This document shows, piece by piece, positions 33,442 to 42,638 of a stretch of DNA of 64,000 bases. This stretch comes from Roseomonas fluvialis. GTDB lineage: Bacteria; Pseudomonadota; Alphaproteobacteria; Acetobacterales; Acetobacteraceae. The notes under the pieces were generated by a model. The model was not told the origin of the DNA. It saw only the letters and a program-made list of their open reading frames with translations, and did not search any database. A program made the position numbers and the translations under genes. The stretch is taken from the NCBI RefSeq assembly GCF_022846615.1, contig NZ_AP025637.1, positions 5,047,001 through 5,111,000 of the forward strand, written 5' to 3'. Position 1 is the first letter of the stretch; the number at the start of each line of letters is the position of its first letter.

Positions 33442-33681
33442 ATGAGTGAGACGCTGCTCGACGTGAAGGGCCTCACCTGCCCGCTGCCGGTGCTCAAGGC
33501 CAACAAGGCGCTGCGCGGGCTGCCGGCCGGCGCGCGGCTGACGGTCCTCGCGACCGACCCCGCCTCGGTCGCCGATTTCCGCGCCTTCTGCAAGGAAACC
33601 GGGCACGCGCTCGTCGCCTTCGGCGAGGAGGCCGGCGCGTATCGTTTCGTGATCCGCAAGCGCGAGGACCCACCGGCGTGA
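33442..33681 (+). CDS. TusA-family sulfurtransferase
   Basis: A 79-residue protein of the TusA/SirA fold with the CPxP motif (LDVKGLTCPLPVLKANKAL); the Cys carries persulfide sulfur. In E. coli TusA feeds tRNA thiolation and molybdenum cofactor synthesis; many paralogues exist. The stop overlaps the GTG start of the deacetylase gene (GTGA). Confidence 0.88.
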   Translation: MSETLLDVKGLTCPLPVLKANKALRGLPAGARLTVLATDPASVADFRAFCKETGHALVAFGEEAGAYRFVIRKREDPPA

Positions 33682-34607
33682 GTGTCCTGCTGCTGACCCA
33701 CCGCGCCTGCCTGCACCACGACCCGGGGCCGCACCATCCGGAATGCCCCGACCGGTTGCGATCCGTGCTCAAGGCGCTGGATGCGGGGGAATTCGCGGAC
33801 CTCATCCGCGACCAGGCGCCGCTCGCCACGATCGAACAACTGATCCGCGTGCATCCGGAAAACTACGTCTCCGCCATCCTCGGGATCCGCCCGGAACCGG
33901 ATGAACGCGTGCCGCTCGATGGTGACACGCTGATGTCCTGGGGCAGTGCCGAGGCCGCGTTGCGCGCCGCGGGCGCAGCCGTGGCCGCGGTGGACGCCGT
34001 GATGAAGGGCGAGGTTCGGCGCGCCTTCTGTGCCACGCGCCCGCCGGGGCACCATTGCGAACCCGGTCGGCCGATGGGATTCTGCCTGTTCGCCAACGCC
34101 GCCATCGCCGCGCGCCATGCGCAGGCGGCGCACGGCGCGGCGCGCGTCGCAGTGGTGGATTTCGACGTGCACCACGGCAACGGCACCCAGGCCTGCTTCG
34201 AGGCCGATCCCTCGCTGTTCTACGCAAGCAGCCACCAATGGCCGCTCTATCCCGGCACCGGCGACGTGAGCGAACGTGGCGTCGGCAATATCCTGAACGT
34301 AACGCTGCCGCCCGGCGCCGATGGCGCGGCGTTCCGCGCCGCCTGGGCAGATCAGATCATTCCCGCGCTGGAGGAATTCGCGCCCGACCTGCTGGTGATC
34401 TCGGCCGGCTTCGACGCGCATGCCGCCGACCCGCTGGCGCAGCTGCGCGTGCGCGAGGCCGACTTCGCGCAGGTGACGGAGGCACTGTGCGGCGTGGCGG
34501 AACGCCATTGCGGCGGGCGCGTCGTGTCCCTGCTGGAAGGTGGCTATGACCTCGAGGCGCTGGGACGATCGGCCGCGGCGCATGTGCGCGCGCTGATGCG
34601 GGCGTGA
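33678..34607 (+). CDS. Histone-deacetylase-family (acetoin utilization/acetylpolyamine amidohydrolase-like) protein
   Basis: A 309-residue zinc-dependent amidohydrolase. Catalytic histidines in RPPGHHCEP, zinc ligands in DFDVHHGNGTQ (Asp and His) and in SAGFDAHAADP (Asp), and C-terminal LEGGYDLEAL with the Tyr that stabilises the intermediate. Class II-type HDAC relatives in bacteria deacetylate acetylpolyamines or proteins; the substrate here is unknown. GTG 33678 overlaps the tusA-like stop. Confidence 0.9.
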   Translation: MSVLLLTHRACLHHDPGPHHPECPDRLRSVLKALDAGEFADLIRDQAPLATIEQLIRVHPENYVSAILGIRPEPDERVPLDGDTLMSWGSAEAALRAAGAAVAAVDAVMKGEVRRAFCATRPPGHHCEPGRPMGFCLFANAAIAARHAQAAHGAARVAVVDFDVHHGNGTQACFEADPSLFYASSHQWPLYPGTGDVSERGVGNILNVTLPPGADGAAFRAAWADQIIPALEEFAPDLLVISAGFDAHAADPLAQLRVREADFAQVTEALCGVAERHCGGRVVSLLEGGYDLEALGRSAAAHVRALMRA

Positions 34608-34679
34608 CCCGCGCCCTGTTGCGCCGCAGCATCAACCCTGCCTAGCCTTCGCGAGGAACCAGCGCGAAGGGGATCGACG

Positions 34680-36245
34680 ATGCGACGGCGTCTTGCGGGC
34701 CAGGTACTGGCCATCCTTCTCCTGGCCGGCCTGGTGCTTCCGGCCGCAGCGCGCGCGCAGACCGTCACCGCGGTGCTGGAAGCCGAGATCGTCACGCTCG
34801 ATCCGCATTTCACGCCTGCCTACATCACCCGCACCTTCGGCTACATGGTGTTCGACACGCTGTTCGCGATGAACGGCCAGGGCCAGGTGCGCCCGCAGAT
34901 GGTGCAGGACTGGACCAGTTCCCCAGACGGGCTGACCTGGACCTTCACCCTGCGCGAGGGGTTGCGCTGGCACGACGGCACGCCCGTGACGGCAGCGGAT
35001 TGCGTGGCATCCCTGCGGCGCTGGGGTGCGCGCAGCGCGCTCGGCAGCCGGCTGCTGGCGGCGACGGCGTCGATCGAAGCGCGCGATGCGCGGACCTTCG
35101 TCCTCACGCTGAAGGAACCCTTCGGGCTGGTGCTGGACACGCTCGGCACGACGTCATCGCCGGTGCCGTTCATGATGCCGGAGCGCCTGGCGCGCACGCC
35201 GGGCACGGAACGCATCACGGAGATCATCGGCTCCGGTCCCTTCACCTACAGCCGTGCCGACCACCGTACCGGCGACAGGATGCTGCTGCGCCGCAACGCC
35301 GCCTACGTGCCGCGCGCCGAGCCTTCGGACTACCTCGCGGGCGGCAAGGTGGCGCGCATCGATGCGCTCGACATCCGTGTGATCCCGGACGGCGCGACGG
35401 CGGTGGCCGCGATGCGCGCGGGCGAGATCGACTATATCCAGTACGCGCCCTTCGACCTGCTCGGGCAGCTCGAACGCGACCGCCGCGTGCGGGTGCAGTC
35501 CTTCACCGGCCTCGATCAGTTCACCGGGCACTATCGCACCAATGCGGCGTCGGGGCCCTTCGCAGACCCGGCCATCCGCCGCGTGCTGCTGCACCTGGTG
35601 GACCAGGCGGAAGTCATGGCCGGCTTCGGCCTGTCGGACCGCTATGCGCGCACCTGCAACGCCTTCTTCATCTGCGGGTCGCCGTATGAATCGGCGGTTG
35701 GCACGGAACCCATGCAGCGCCCGTCCATCGAGGCCGCGCGCGAGGCGCTGCGCCAGACGCGCTACGCCGGTGAACCCGTGGTGGTGCTGGTGGCGAATGA
35801 CCTCGAGGCGGCGAAGATCTCGAGCGAGATCCTGGCCGACCGCCTGCGCCGCGCCGGCTTCAACGTGGACATGCAGGTGATGGACTGGGCGTCGGTGCTG
35901 GCGCGCCGCACGCGCCGCGACGGCTGGTCGGTGTTCGGCGTGCATGCGCTGGGCGTGGACCTGCACAACCCGCTGACCAATTCCGTGATCGGCTTCAACT
36001 GCACCAATGCGTTGACCGGCGGCTTCCATTGCCAGGAAGGCCTGACGCCGCTGTTCGCGCAATTCGCCGCCGCGCCCACGCTGGAAGCGCGCCAGGCGCT
36101 CGCGGCGCAGATGCAGCAGATCGTCTATGGCCAGGCGATGGCGGTGCCGTGGGGGCAGTTCGCACAGCCGGCGGTGCATCGCGTGCAGCTCAACAACCTG
36201 ATCCCGTCTGCCATCCCGCTGTTCTGGAACGTCGAGAAGCGTTGA
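34680..36245 (+). CDS. ABC transporter substrate-binding protein, family 5 (peptide/nickel type)
   Basis: A 521-residue periplasmic binding protein: signal peptide (LAILLLAGLVLPAAARAQ, about 10-27), then the SBP_bac_5 pattern (LDPHFTPAYITRTFGYMVFD; PDGLTWTFTLREGLRWHDGTPV). It would deliver oligopeptides or similar ligands to an ABC permease, but no permease or ATPase gene is adjacent. A purine-rich site (AAGGGGATCGACG) precedes ATG 34680. It is followed after four bases by the GMC oxidoreductase gene. Confidence 0.9.
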   Translation: MRRRLAGQVLAILLLAGLVLPAAARAQTVTAVLEAEIVTLDPHFTPAYITRTFGYMVFDTLFAMNGQGQVRPQMVQDWTSSPDGLTWTFTLREGLRWHDGTPVTAADCVASLRRWGARSALGSRLLAATASIEARDARTFVLTLKEPFGLVLDTLGTTSSPVPFMMPERLARTPGTERITEIIGSGPFTYSRADHRTGDRMLLRRNAAYVPRAEPSDYLAGGKVARIDALDIRVIPDGATAVAAMRAGEIDYIQYAPFDLLGQLERDRRVRVQSFTGLDQFTGHYRTNAASGPFADPAIRRVLLHLVDQAEVMAGFGLSDRYARTCNAFFICGSPYESAVGTEPMQRPSIEAAREALRQTRYAGEPVVVLVANDLEAAKISSEILADRLRRAGFNVDMQVMDWASVLARRTRRDGWSVFGVHALGVDLHNPLTNSVIGFNCTNALTGGFHCQEGLTPLFAQFAAAPTLEARQALAAQMQQIVYGQAMAVPWGQFAQPAVHRVQLNNLIPSAIPLFWNVEKR

Positions 36246-36249
36246 TCCC

Positions 36250-37827
36250 ATGTACGACGTGATCGTGGTCGGCGCCGGGTCCGCCGGCGCACCTCTGGCG
36301 GCCCGGCTGTCAGAGGACCCGCAGCGCCGCGTGCTGCTGCTGGAAGCCGGGCGCGACTGGCGTTCGGCCGATGCGCCGCACGCGCTGCGCAGCGCCAACA
36401 TCATCCCCTTCATGCACGACCCGCGACACCAGGCGGAGTGGCAATGGCCGGGGCTGATGACGCGGCGCACGGCAGCCCAGGAACCGCGCTTCTACTGGCG
36501 CGGCAAGGCGATGGGCGGGTCGTCGGCGGTGAATGCGCAGATCGCCATCCGCGGCGTGCCGGCGGCCTTCGACGCCTGGGCCGAGGCCGGTTGCGAAGGT
36601 TGGTCGGCGGCCGATGTCCTGCCCATCTACGATGCCATCGAGGACGATACCGATACGGGCACCGTACCCGGCGTGCGGCGCGGCGGCCCGCTGCCGGTCT
36701 TCCGCATGCCGCTGGACCAATGGGGCGCGGTGGACCTCGCGCTGCGCGACGCGGCGCTGGCGGGCGGCTATCGCTGGAAGGGCGACCTGAACGCCCCCGA
36801 GGGCGAGGGCATTTCCTGCAACCCGATCAACCTGCGCGACGGCAAGCGCATCACCACCAATGACGGCTACATCGAACCGGCACGCGGCCGGGCGAACCTG
36901 ACCATCCGTGGCGGCGCGCTGGTCGATCGCGTGCTGTTCGACGGCACCCGCGCGCGCGGCGTGCGCGTGCGCTTCGGCGAGGCGTGGGAGGAGATCGCGG
37001 CGCGCGAGGTCGTGCTGTGTGCCGGCGCGATCCATTCGCCCTGCATCCTGATGCGCTCCGGCATCGGCCCGGCGGCCGCGCTGCGCGCGCTGGGCATCAC
37101 CGTGCTGCACGACCTGCCCGCGGTCGGGCAGCATTTGATGGACCACCCGATCCTGCGTGCGTCGATCGCGCTGGCGCCGGCGCATCGCGCGCAGGGGGCC
37201 GATGCGCGCCACACGAATTGCTGCCTGACCTACAGCAGCAACCTGGCGGGCGGCGGCGAGCGCGACATGATCATGATCGCCTACAACCACCGCGGCCTAT
37301 CCGCGGATGGCGCACCCGCGCCGGGCGGGGCCGTCGGCATCGCGTTGTATGATGCCTTCTCGCGCGGGGAATTACGGCTGAGCTCCGCCGATCCCGAAGC
37401 GCAGCCCGAGGTGGACGAGAACATGCTCGCCGACCCGCGCGACCGCGAACGTATGCGTGATGGCGTCCGGCGATTGGCGCGGCTGACGGCGCTTGATCCG
37501 CTCGCACGGCTCGGCGCCGTCACCTTCGGCGAGACCCGCCTGCCCATGGCCGAGGCCGCCGCCCTGGCCGACGACGCGCTGGACGCGATCATGCTGCGCG
37601 ACGCCGCCGACATTCAGCACGCCGCCGGTACCTGCCGCATGACCGCGCATGAAGACCCGCGCGGCGTGGTGGACCCGGATTTGCGCGTGCGCGGCGCGAG
37701 CGGCCTGCGCGTGGCGGATGCGTCGATCATGCCGACCGACTGCCGGGCGAACTTGCATTTCACCTGCGTGATGATTGGGGAGATGGCGGCGCGGAGGATG
37801 CGGGCGGGCATTTCGCCTGGGGTGTGA
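36250..37827 (+). CDS. GMC-family FAD-dependent oxidoreductase (choline dehydrogenase-like)
   Basis: A 525-residue flavoenzyme. FAD Rossmann motif DVIVVGAGSAGAPLAARL with ribose-binding Glu (LLEAG), GMC signature 1 (GKAMGGSSAVNAQIAIRG) and signature 2 region (CAGAIHSPCILMRSGIGP). The C-terminal catalytic His lies in QHAAGTCRM, and the last motif reads ANLHFTCVMIGE. It oxidises an alcohol, with transfer to a quinone or oxygen. Probably co-transcribed with the binding protein, which may supply the substrate (inference). Confidence 0.9.
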   Translation: MYDVIVVGAGSAGAPLAARLSEDPQRRVLLLEAGRDWRSADAPHALRSANIIPFMHDPRHQAEWQWPGLMTRRTAAQEPRFYWRGKAMGGSSAVNAQIAIRGVPAAFDAWAEAGCEGWSAADVLPIYDAIEDDTDTGTVPGVRRGGPLPVFRMPLDQWGAVDLALRDAALAGGYRWKGDLNAPEGEGISCNPINLRDGKRITTNDGYIEPARGRANLTIRGGALVDRVLFDGTRARGVRVRFGEAWEEIAAREVVLCAGAIHSPCILMRSGIGPAAALRALGITVLHDLPAVGQHLMDHPILRASIALAPAHRAQGADARHTNCCLTYSSNLAGGGERDMIMIAYNHRGLSADGAPAPGGAVGIALYDAFSRGELRLSSADPEAQPEVDENMLADPRDRERMRDGVRRLARLTALDPLARLGAVTFGETRLPMAEAAALADDALDAIMLRDAADIQHAAGTCRMTAHEDPRGVVDPDLRVRGASGLRVADASIMPTDCRANLHFTCVMIGEMAARRMRAGISPGV

Positions 37828-37864
37828 TCCGTCGCACAGCCGCAATGCCCTCAAGTTTGTTCGC

Positions 37865-37903
37865 CTATCGCCGGCCGCGCCCGATCGCTGGGCACGGCGA
37901 TAG
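37865..37903. promoter_or_regulatory. 9-bp inverted repeat before a small gene
   Basis: CTATCGCCG (37865-37873) and CGGCGATAG (37895-37903) are perfectly complementary, 21 bases apart, and the right arm touches the GGGAGG ribosome-binding sequence of the 37920 gene. It could be an operator or an mRNA hairpin that hides that site. Confidence 0.35.
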
Positions 37904-37919
37904 GGAGGCGCGACCGATC

Positions 37920-38174
37920 ATGCCGCAGCACGGTGACGTCCTTGTTCGACCCAAGACCGGCACCACGCTGTTCGCCGGCGGTGCCGCCGAGGCACTCATC
38001 CGGACTGCGACCGGACTTCAACCCCTCACCGCGAAGATCTCGGTGGATACGGCCCGGCTGTATGTGCAGGTCCGGGTGTCGTCGGGTGACTTGGCCGGGC
38101 TTCCTCACCCCACAGGAAACCTCGAGGTCGAGGACCCGGTGACCGGCTGGCAAGGCTCCGTTTCAATCTCCTAG
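37920..38174 (+). CDS. Small hypothetical protein
   Basis: An 84-residue protein with no signal, membrane segment or motif I recognise; the end (LEVEDPVTGWQGSVSIS) is beta-rich. Its codon use looks less GC-biased at third positions than neighbouring genes, judged by eye. GGGAGG lies at 37903-37908. A GTG at 37824, directly at the end of the GMC gene, would make it longer. Function unknown. Confidence 0.5.
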   Translation: MPQHGDVLVRPKTGTTLFAGGAAEALIRTATGLQPLTAKISVDTARLYVQVRVSSGDLAGLPHPTGNLEVEDPVTGWQGSVSIS

Positions 38175-38258
38175 GGTCGAGTCGCGCCTAAAGCGGCGGA
38201 GCCGCCTTGCTCGCGGCCCGGTGGCGTTCTAATGGCGCGCCGTTCCGGGAGAACGCAA

Positions 38259-39230
38259 ATGATGAACCGCCGCACCCTGCTGGCCCTTCCAGGCGCTGCC
38301 CTGCTGCCCGCCGCCGCCCACGCTCAGGCCGCTTGGCCCACCGCCCCCATCCGCGCCATCGTCCCCTTCGCGCCCGGTTCCGCCACCGATACGGTCGGCC
38401 GCCTGCTGGCGGAAGGCATGCGCGCCAGCCTTGGGCAACCTGTCGTGGTCGAAAACCGCGCCGGCGCCAATGGCCTGATCGGCGCCGAGGCCGTCGCCCG
38501 CGCCACCGCCGACGGCAACACGCTCCTGGTCGGCACGAATTCCACCAACGCCGCCGCCCGCGCCCTGTTCCGCAACGTGCCCTTCGACATGGAGGCCGGC
38601 TTCGCGCCGATCTCGACCATCGCCACCGTCCCGCTGCTGGTGGCCGTGAAAGCCGACAGCCCCTATCGCACGCTGGCCGACCTGATCACCGCGGCCCGCG
38701 CACGGCCGGAGGCGATCACCTACGCCACCGCCTCCTCCTCGCAGGAAGTGGCGGCCGCCTCGCTCGCGGCCATGGCGAATGTCCGCATGCTGGCAGTGCC
38801 TTACCGGTCCTCGCCGCTCGCGGTGCAGGACATGCTCGCCGGGCGCGTCGACATGTTCATCGCCGACCAGGCGGTAATCCTGCCGCAGGCCCAGGCCGGG
38901 TCCCTGCGCATCCTGGCCGTCACCTCGGCCGAACGCTCGGCCGCCGTGCCGGACGTGCCGACCGTGCGCGAGGCCGGGGGCCTGCCCGACTACGAGGTCA
39001 TCGCCTGGTTCACCCTCTTCGCCCCCACCGGCACGCCCGCCGACCGGATCGCGCTTCTCAACCGCGCCGTGCAGGCCGCCCTGGCGACCGAGGAGATGCG
39101 CACGCGCCTGGCCGGGGCTCTCGGCATGACCATCCGCGGCTCCACGCCCGAACAGGCGGCCGCCTTCGTCCGCGCCGAGACCACCAAGTGGACCAATGCC
39201 ATCCGCCAGGCCGGGATCGAGCCGCAATAG
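38259..39230 (+). CDS. Bug-family (tripartite tricarboxylate transporter) substrate-binding protein
   Basis: A 323-residue periplasmic binding protein with a signal peptide (RRTLLALPGAALLPAAAHAQ, about 4-23). Family markers: WPTAPIRAIVPFAPGSATDTVGR, VVENRAGANGLIGAEAVARA and GRVDMFIADQ; the ligand-binding aspartate is usually in the loop after the first strand. Bug proteins bind carboxylates and often lack an adjacent TctAB permease, as here. ATG 38259 follows GGGAG by seven bases. Confidence 0.92.
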   Translation: MMNRRTLLALPGAALLPAAAHAQAAWPTAPIRAIVPFAPGSATDTVGRLLAEGMRASLGQPVVVENRAGANGLIGAEAVARATADGNTLLVGTNSTNAAARALFRNVPFDMEAGFAPISTIATVPLLVAVKADSPYRTLADLITAARARPEAITYATASSSQEVAAASLAAMANVRMLAVPYRSSPLAVQDMLAGRVDMFIADQAVILPQAQAGSLRILAVTSAERSAAVPDVPTVREAGGLPDYEVIAWFTLFAPTGTPADRIALLNRAVQAALATEEMRTRLAGALGMTIRGSTPEQAAAFVRAETTKWTNAIRQAGIEPQ

Positions 39231-39264
39231 CCTTCGCCCCGGCAGACTGTTAACCTCGCCTGAC

Positions 39265-39522
39265 ATGGCCAGGACCCCGACCGAGGCGCGCGAAACGCCG
39301 CCCGACATTGCAACCCTGTCCTTCGAGCAGGCACTCGCCGAGCTCGAAGGCATCGTGAAGGCGCTGGAAAGCGGGCAGGGGGCACTGGAAGCCTCGGTCG
39401 CTGCCTACCAGCGCGGCGCCGCGCTGCGCGCGCACTGCGAACGCAAGCTCGCGGAAGCCGAACAGAAGGTGCAGGCCATCGTGGAAGGCCCGGCAGGCCT
39501 CGCCCTGCGGGACGTGGAGTAG
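39265..39522 (+). CDS. xseB: Exodeoxyribonuclease VII small subunit
   Basis: An 85-residue protein with the conserved core LSFEQALAELEGIVKALESG and the coiled-coil end (YQRGAALRAHCERKLAEAEQKV). It binds the large subunit XseA to degrade single-stranded DNA. First gene of the conserved xseB-ispA-dxs cluster; two bases separate it from ispA. Confidence 0.92.
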   Translation: MARTPTEARETPPDIATLSFEQALAELEGIVKALESGQGALEASVAAYQRGAALRAHCERKLAEAEQKVQAIVEGPAGLALRDVE

Positions 39523-39524
39523 GC

Positions 39525-40439
39525 ATGGAATCCATCACGGCCTCCTCCGAGGGCCTGCGCGCCGCCATGACCCAGGCAGCGGCGGATATCGACGAGGCGC
39601 TCGACATCCTGATCCCGCGCCCCGAAGGCCCCGAGGCCAAGCTGTTCGAAGCCATGCGCTATGCCGCGATCGGCGGCGGCAAGCGCCTGCGCGGCTTCCT
39701 GGTGCTGGAAGGTGCGCGGCAGTTCGGCGTCGCGCGCGACCCCGCCCTGCGCACCGCCGCCGCCATCGAGATGCTGCACGCCTATTCCCTGGTGCATGAC
39801 GACCTGCCCTGCATGGACGATGACGACCTGCGCCGCGGCAAGCCCACGCTGCACAAGGCTTTCGACGAAGCGACCGCGGTGCTGGCCGGCGATGCGCTGC
39901 AGGCCAACGCCTTCTACGTGTTGGCCGAACCCGACACGCATTCCGACAGCTACGTGCGCGCCGAGCTGTGCCGCTGCCTCGCGCGCGCCTCCGGCCCGCG
40001 CGGCATGTGCGGCGGGCAGATGCTGGATATGCTGGCCGAGGAAGCGGGCGAACCGCTCGAGGAAGCCGAGATCGGCCGGCTGCAGCTGCTCAAGACCGGC
40101 AAGCTGATCGAATTCGCCGCCGAGGCCGGGGCCATCCTGGGCAAGGCACCGCTGCAGATGCGCCATGCCTTCGCCGCCTATGGGCGCGACCTGGGCGCCG
40201 CCTTCCAGATTGCCGACGACCTGCTGGATGCGACCGTCAGCGCCGAGGAGGCTGGCAAGCGTACCGGCAAGGATGCCGAGGCCGGCAAGGCCACGCTTGT
40301 GGGCCTGCTTGGCATCCCGCGCGCACGTGCGCATGCGGAACGACTGGCCGCGCAGGCGGCCGCACATCTGGACGCTTTGGGTGAACGTGCCGATCTGTTG
40401 CGGGCGCTCGCCGACTACGCGATCGCGCGGAGGACCTGA
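39525..40439 (+). CDS. ispA: Farnesyl diphosphate synthase / short-chain polyprenyl synthase
   Basis: A 304-residue all-helical prenyltransferase. First aspartate-rich motif [15 protein letters not shown] and second motif FQIADDLLD bind Mg-diphosphate; [11 protein letters not shown] is the IPP-binding part. It condenses DMAPP/GPP with IPP to give FPP. The TGA stop overlaps the dxs start (TGATG at 40437-40441), so precursor supply by Dxs is translationally coupled. Confidence 0.93.
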   Translation: MESITASSEGLRAAMTQAAADIDEALDILIPRPEGPEAKLFEAMRYAAIGGGKRLRGFLVLEGARQFGVARDPALRTAAAIEMLHAYSLVHDDLPCMDDDDLRRGKPTLHKAFDEATAVLAGDALQANAFYVLAEPDTHSDSYVRAELCRCLARASGPRGMCGGQMLDMLAEEAGEPLEEAEIGRLQLLKTGKLIEFAAEAGAILGKAPLQMRHAFAAYGRDLGAAFQIADDLLDATVSAEEAGKRTGKDAEAGKATLVGLLGIPRARAHAERLAAQAAAHLDALGERADLLRALADYAIARRT

Positions 40440-42358
40440 TGAACCGCCCGGCCACCCCCCTGCTGGATCGCGTGAGCGTCCCGGCCGACCTGAAGAACTT
40501 CTCCGGCGACCAGCTCAAGCGCCTGGCGGAGGAATTGCGCGCCGAGACGATCGACGCGGTGTCCTCCACCGGCGGTCACCTCGGTGCGTCGCTCGGCGTG
40601 GTGGAACTGACCGTCGCGGTGCATGCGGTGTTCGACACGCCGACCGACCGGCTGATCTGGGACGTCGGCCACCAGGCCTATCCCCACAAGATCCTGACCG
40701 GGCGGCGCGACCGCATCCGCACGCTGCGCCAGGGCGGCGGGCTGTCGGGCTTCACCCGGCGCAGCGAGAGCGAATACGACCCCTTCGGCGCGGCGCATTC
40801 CAGCACGTCGATCTCGGCCGGCCTCGGCATGGCGATCGCGCGCGACCTCAAGGGCGACGACCGGCACGTCATCGCCATCATCGGCGACGGCGCGATGAGC
40901 GCCGGCATGGCCTACGAGGCCATGAACAACGCCGGCGCGTCCAAGGCGAACCTGATCGTCATCCTGAACGACAACGACATGTCGATTGCCCCGCCGGTGG
41001 GCGCGATGTCGGCCTACCTGTCGCGCGTGGTGTCGTCGCGTCCCTTCCTCAGCCTGCGCGACCTGATGGCGCGCGTGGCCAAGCGCTTCCCCGCCCCGCT
41101 GGAACGCGCCGCGCGCCGCGCCGACGAATACGCGCGCGGACTGCTGACCGGGGGAACGCTGTTCGAGGAACTCGGCTTCTACTACGTCGGCCCCGTCGAC
41201 GGGCACGACCTCGACCACCTGCTGCCGGTGCTGCGCAACCTGCGCGACACCGACCATGCCGGCCCCATCCTGCTGCATGTCGTGACACAAAAGGGCAAGG
41301 GCTACGCGCCGGCGGAAGCCAGCGCCGACAAGTACCACGGCGTGCAGAAGTTCAATGTCGTGACCGGCGAACAGGCCAAGGCGCCGCCCGGCCCGCCGAC
41401 CTACCAGAAGGTCTTCGCCACCGCGCTGATCGCCGAGGCCGAGCACGACGACCGCATCGTGGCGGTCAACGCGGCCATGCCGTCCGGCACCAGCCTGGAC
41501 ATGTTCGGCAAGAAATTCCCGAAGCGCTGCTTCGATGTCGGCATCGCCGAACAGCACGCCGTCACCTTCGCCGCCGGCATGGCGACCGAGGGGATGAAGC
41601 CGTTCTGCGCGATCTATTCCACCTTCCTCCAGCGCGCCTACGACCAGATCATGCACGACGTCGCGCTGCAGTCCCTGCCGGTGCGCTTCGCCATGGACCG
41701 CGCCGGCCTGGTGGGTGCGGACGGCGCGACGCATGCGGGCATCTTCGACATCGCCTATCTCGGCTGCCTGCCAGGCATGGTGCTGATGGCCGCCGCTGAC
41801 GAGGTCGAACTGATGCACATGGTCGCCACCGCGACCGCGATCGACGACGCGCCATCGGCCTTCCGCTATCCGCGCGGCGAGGGCTTCGGCTTCGAATTGC
41901 CGGCGCGCGGCAGCGTGCTCGAACTCGGCCGCGGTCGCGTGCTGCGCGAAGGCACCTCCATCGCCATCCTGTCCTACGGTGCGCGCCTGCAGGAATGCCT
42001 GAAGGCGGCAGATGAACTCGCCACCCACGGCCTGTCCTGCACCGTGGCCGATGCGCGCTTCGCCAAGCCGCTCGACACCGCGCTGGTCGAACGCCTGGCG
42101 CGCGAGCACGAGGTTTTGATCACCATCGAGGAAGGCTCCATCCTCGGCTTCGGCGGACTCGTGATGCACCACCTGGCGACTCGCGGGTTGCTCGATGGCG
42201 GCGTGAAGTTCCGCCCGATGTGCCTGCCCGACCGCTTCATCGACCACGACGCGCCGCGCAAGCAGTACGACGAGGCCGGGCTGAACGCGCCGCAGATCGC
42301 CGCCACCGCGCTCGCGGCCCTCGGCCAGCAATCGAAGGCACAACCGGCGCGGGCCTGA
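40439..42358 (+). CDS. dxs: 1-deoxy-D-xylulose-5-phosphate synthase
   Basis: A 639-residue ThDP enzyme that makes DXP from pyruvate and glyceraldehyde 3-phosphate, the first step of the MEP pathway. His47 ([11 protein letters not shown]), ThDP motif GDGAM (149-153) with the following NNAG, the transketolase-type [12 protein letters not shown] with its catalytic Glu, and a C-terminal transketolase domain are present. Length is normal for Dxs. Confidence 0.96.
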   Translation: MNRPATPLLDRVSVPADLKNFSGDQLKRLAEELRAETIDAVSSTGGHLGASLGVVELTVAVHAVFDTPTDRLIWDVGHQAYPHKILTGRRDRIRTLRQGGGLSGFTRRSESEYDPFGAAHSSTSISAGLGMAIARDLKGDDRHVIAIIGDGAMSAGMAYEAMNNAGASKANLIVILNDNDMSIAPPVGAMSAYLSRVVSSRPFLSLRDLMARVAKRFPAPLERAARRADEYARGLLTGGTLFEELGFYYVGPVDGHDLDHLLPVLRNLRDTDHAGPILLHVVTQKGKGYAPAEASADKYHGVQKFNVVTGEQAKAPPGPPTYQKVFATALIAEAEHDDRIVAVNAAMPSGTSLDMFGKKFPKRCFDVGIAEQHAVTFAAGMATEGMKPFCAIYSTFLQRAYDQIMHDVALQSLPVRFAMDRAGLVGADGATHAGIFDIAYLGCLPGMVLMAAADEVELMHMVATATAIDDAPSAFRYPRGEGFGFELPARGSVLELGRGRVLREGTSIAILSYGARLQECLKAADELATHGLSCTVADARFAKPLDTALVERLAREHEVLITIEEGSILGFGGLVMHHLATRGLLDGGVKFRPMCLPDRFIDHDAPRKQYDEAGLNAPQIAATALAALGQQSKAQPARA

Positions 42359-42398
42359 TGCGGCCCGCGTCTTCACCGCACATGTCGACGCACGGCGC

Positions 42399-42423
42399 CG
42401 GTGTTGCGGCGGCGGGAACACCG
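42399..42423. promoter_or_regulatory. 7-bp inverted repeat between dxs and the B12-fold gene
   Basis: CGGTGTT (42399-42405) and AACACCG (42417-42423), with an 11-bp spacer. The 280-bp gap 42359-42638 otherwise holds nothing I can identify. It could be an operator or part of a dxs terminator; no T-run follows. Confidence 0.3.
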
Positions 42424-42638
42424 CGGTCGTTTCGCGGCCGTTTCCGCAACTGTCGTCTGCGTTTGACGACCCCATTGTCACCCGTCGCGGGGCGAGGCTA
42501 GGCTGACCTCTGACGATGGTTCCGCAGCGCTCGCGGACCGAGGCCCGTAACCGGGTTGGCGCACAATCCTGGCGCCTTCGCCGGACAAGATTCACCGCAT
42601 CGGCAGCGTCATGCCGGCGGTTGGGGGAGGGTCGAGAC

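Noticed and set aside
42399..42423. CrtJ/PpsR operator (TGT-N12-ACA) near the B12-fold gene
   Set aside because: The best match has a 13-base spacer rather than 12, so I list only the inverted repeat.
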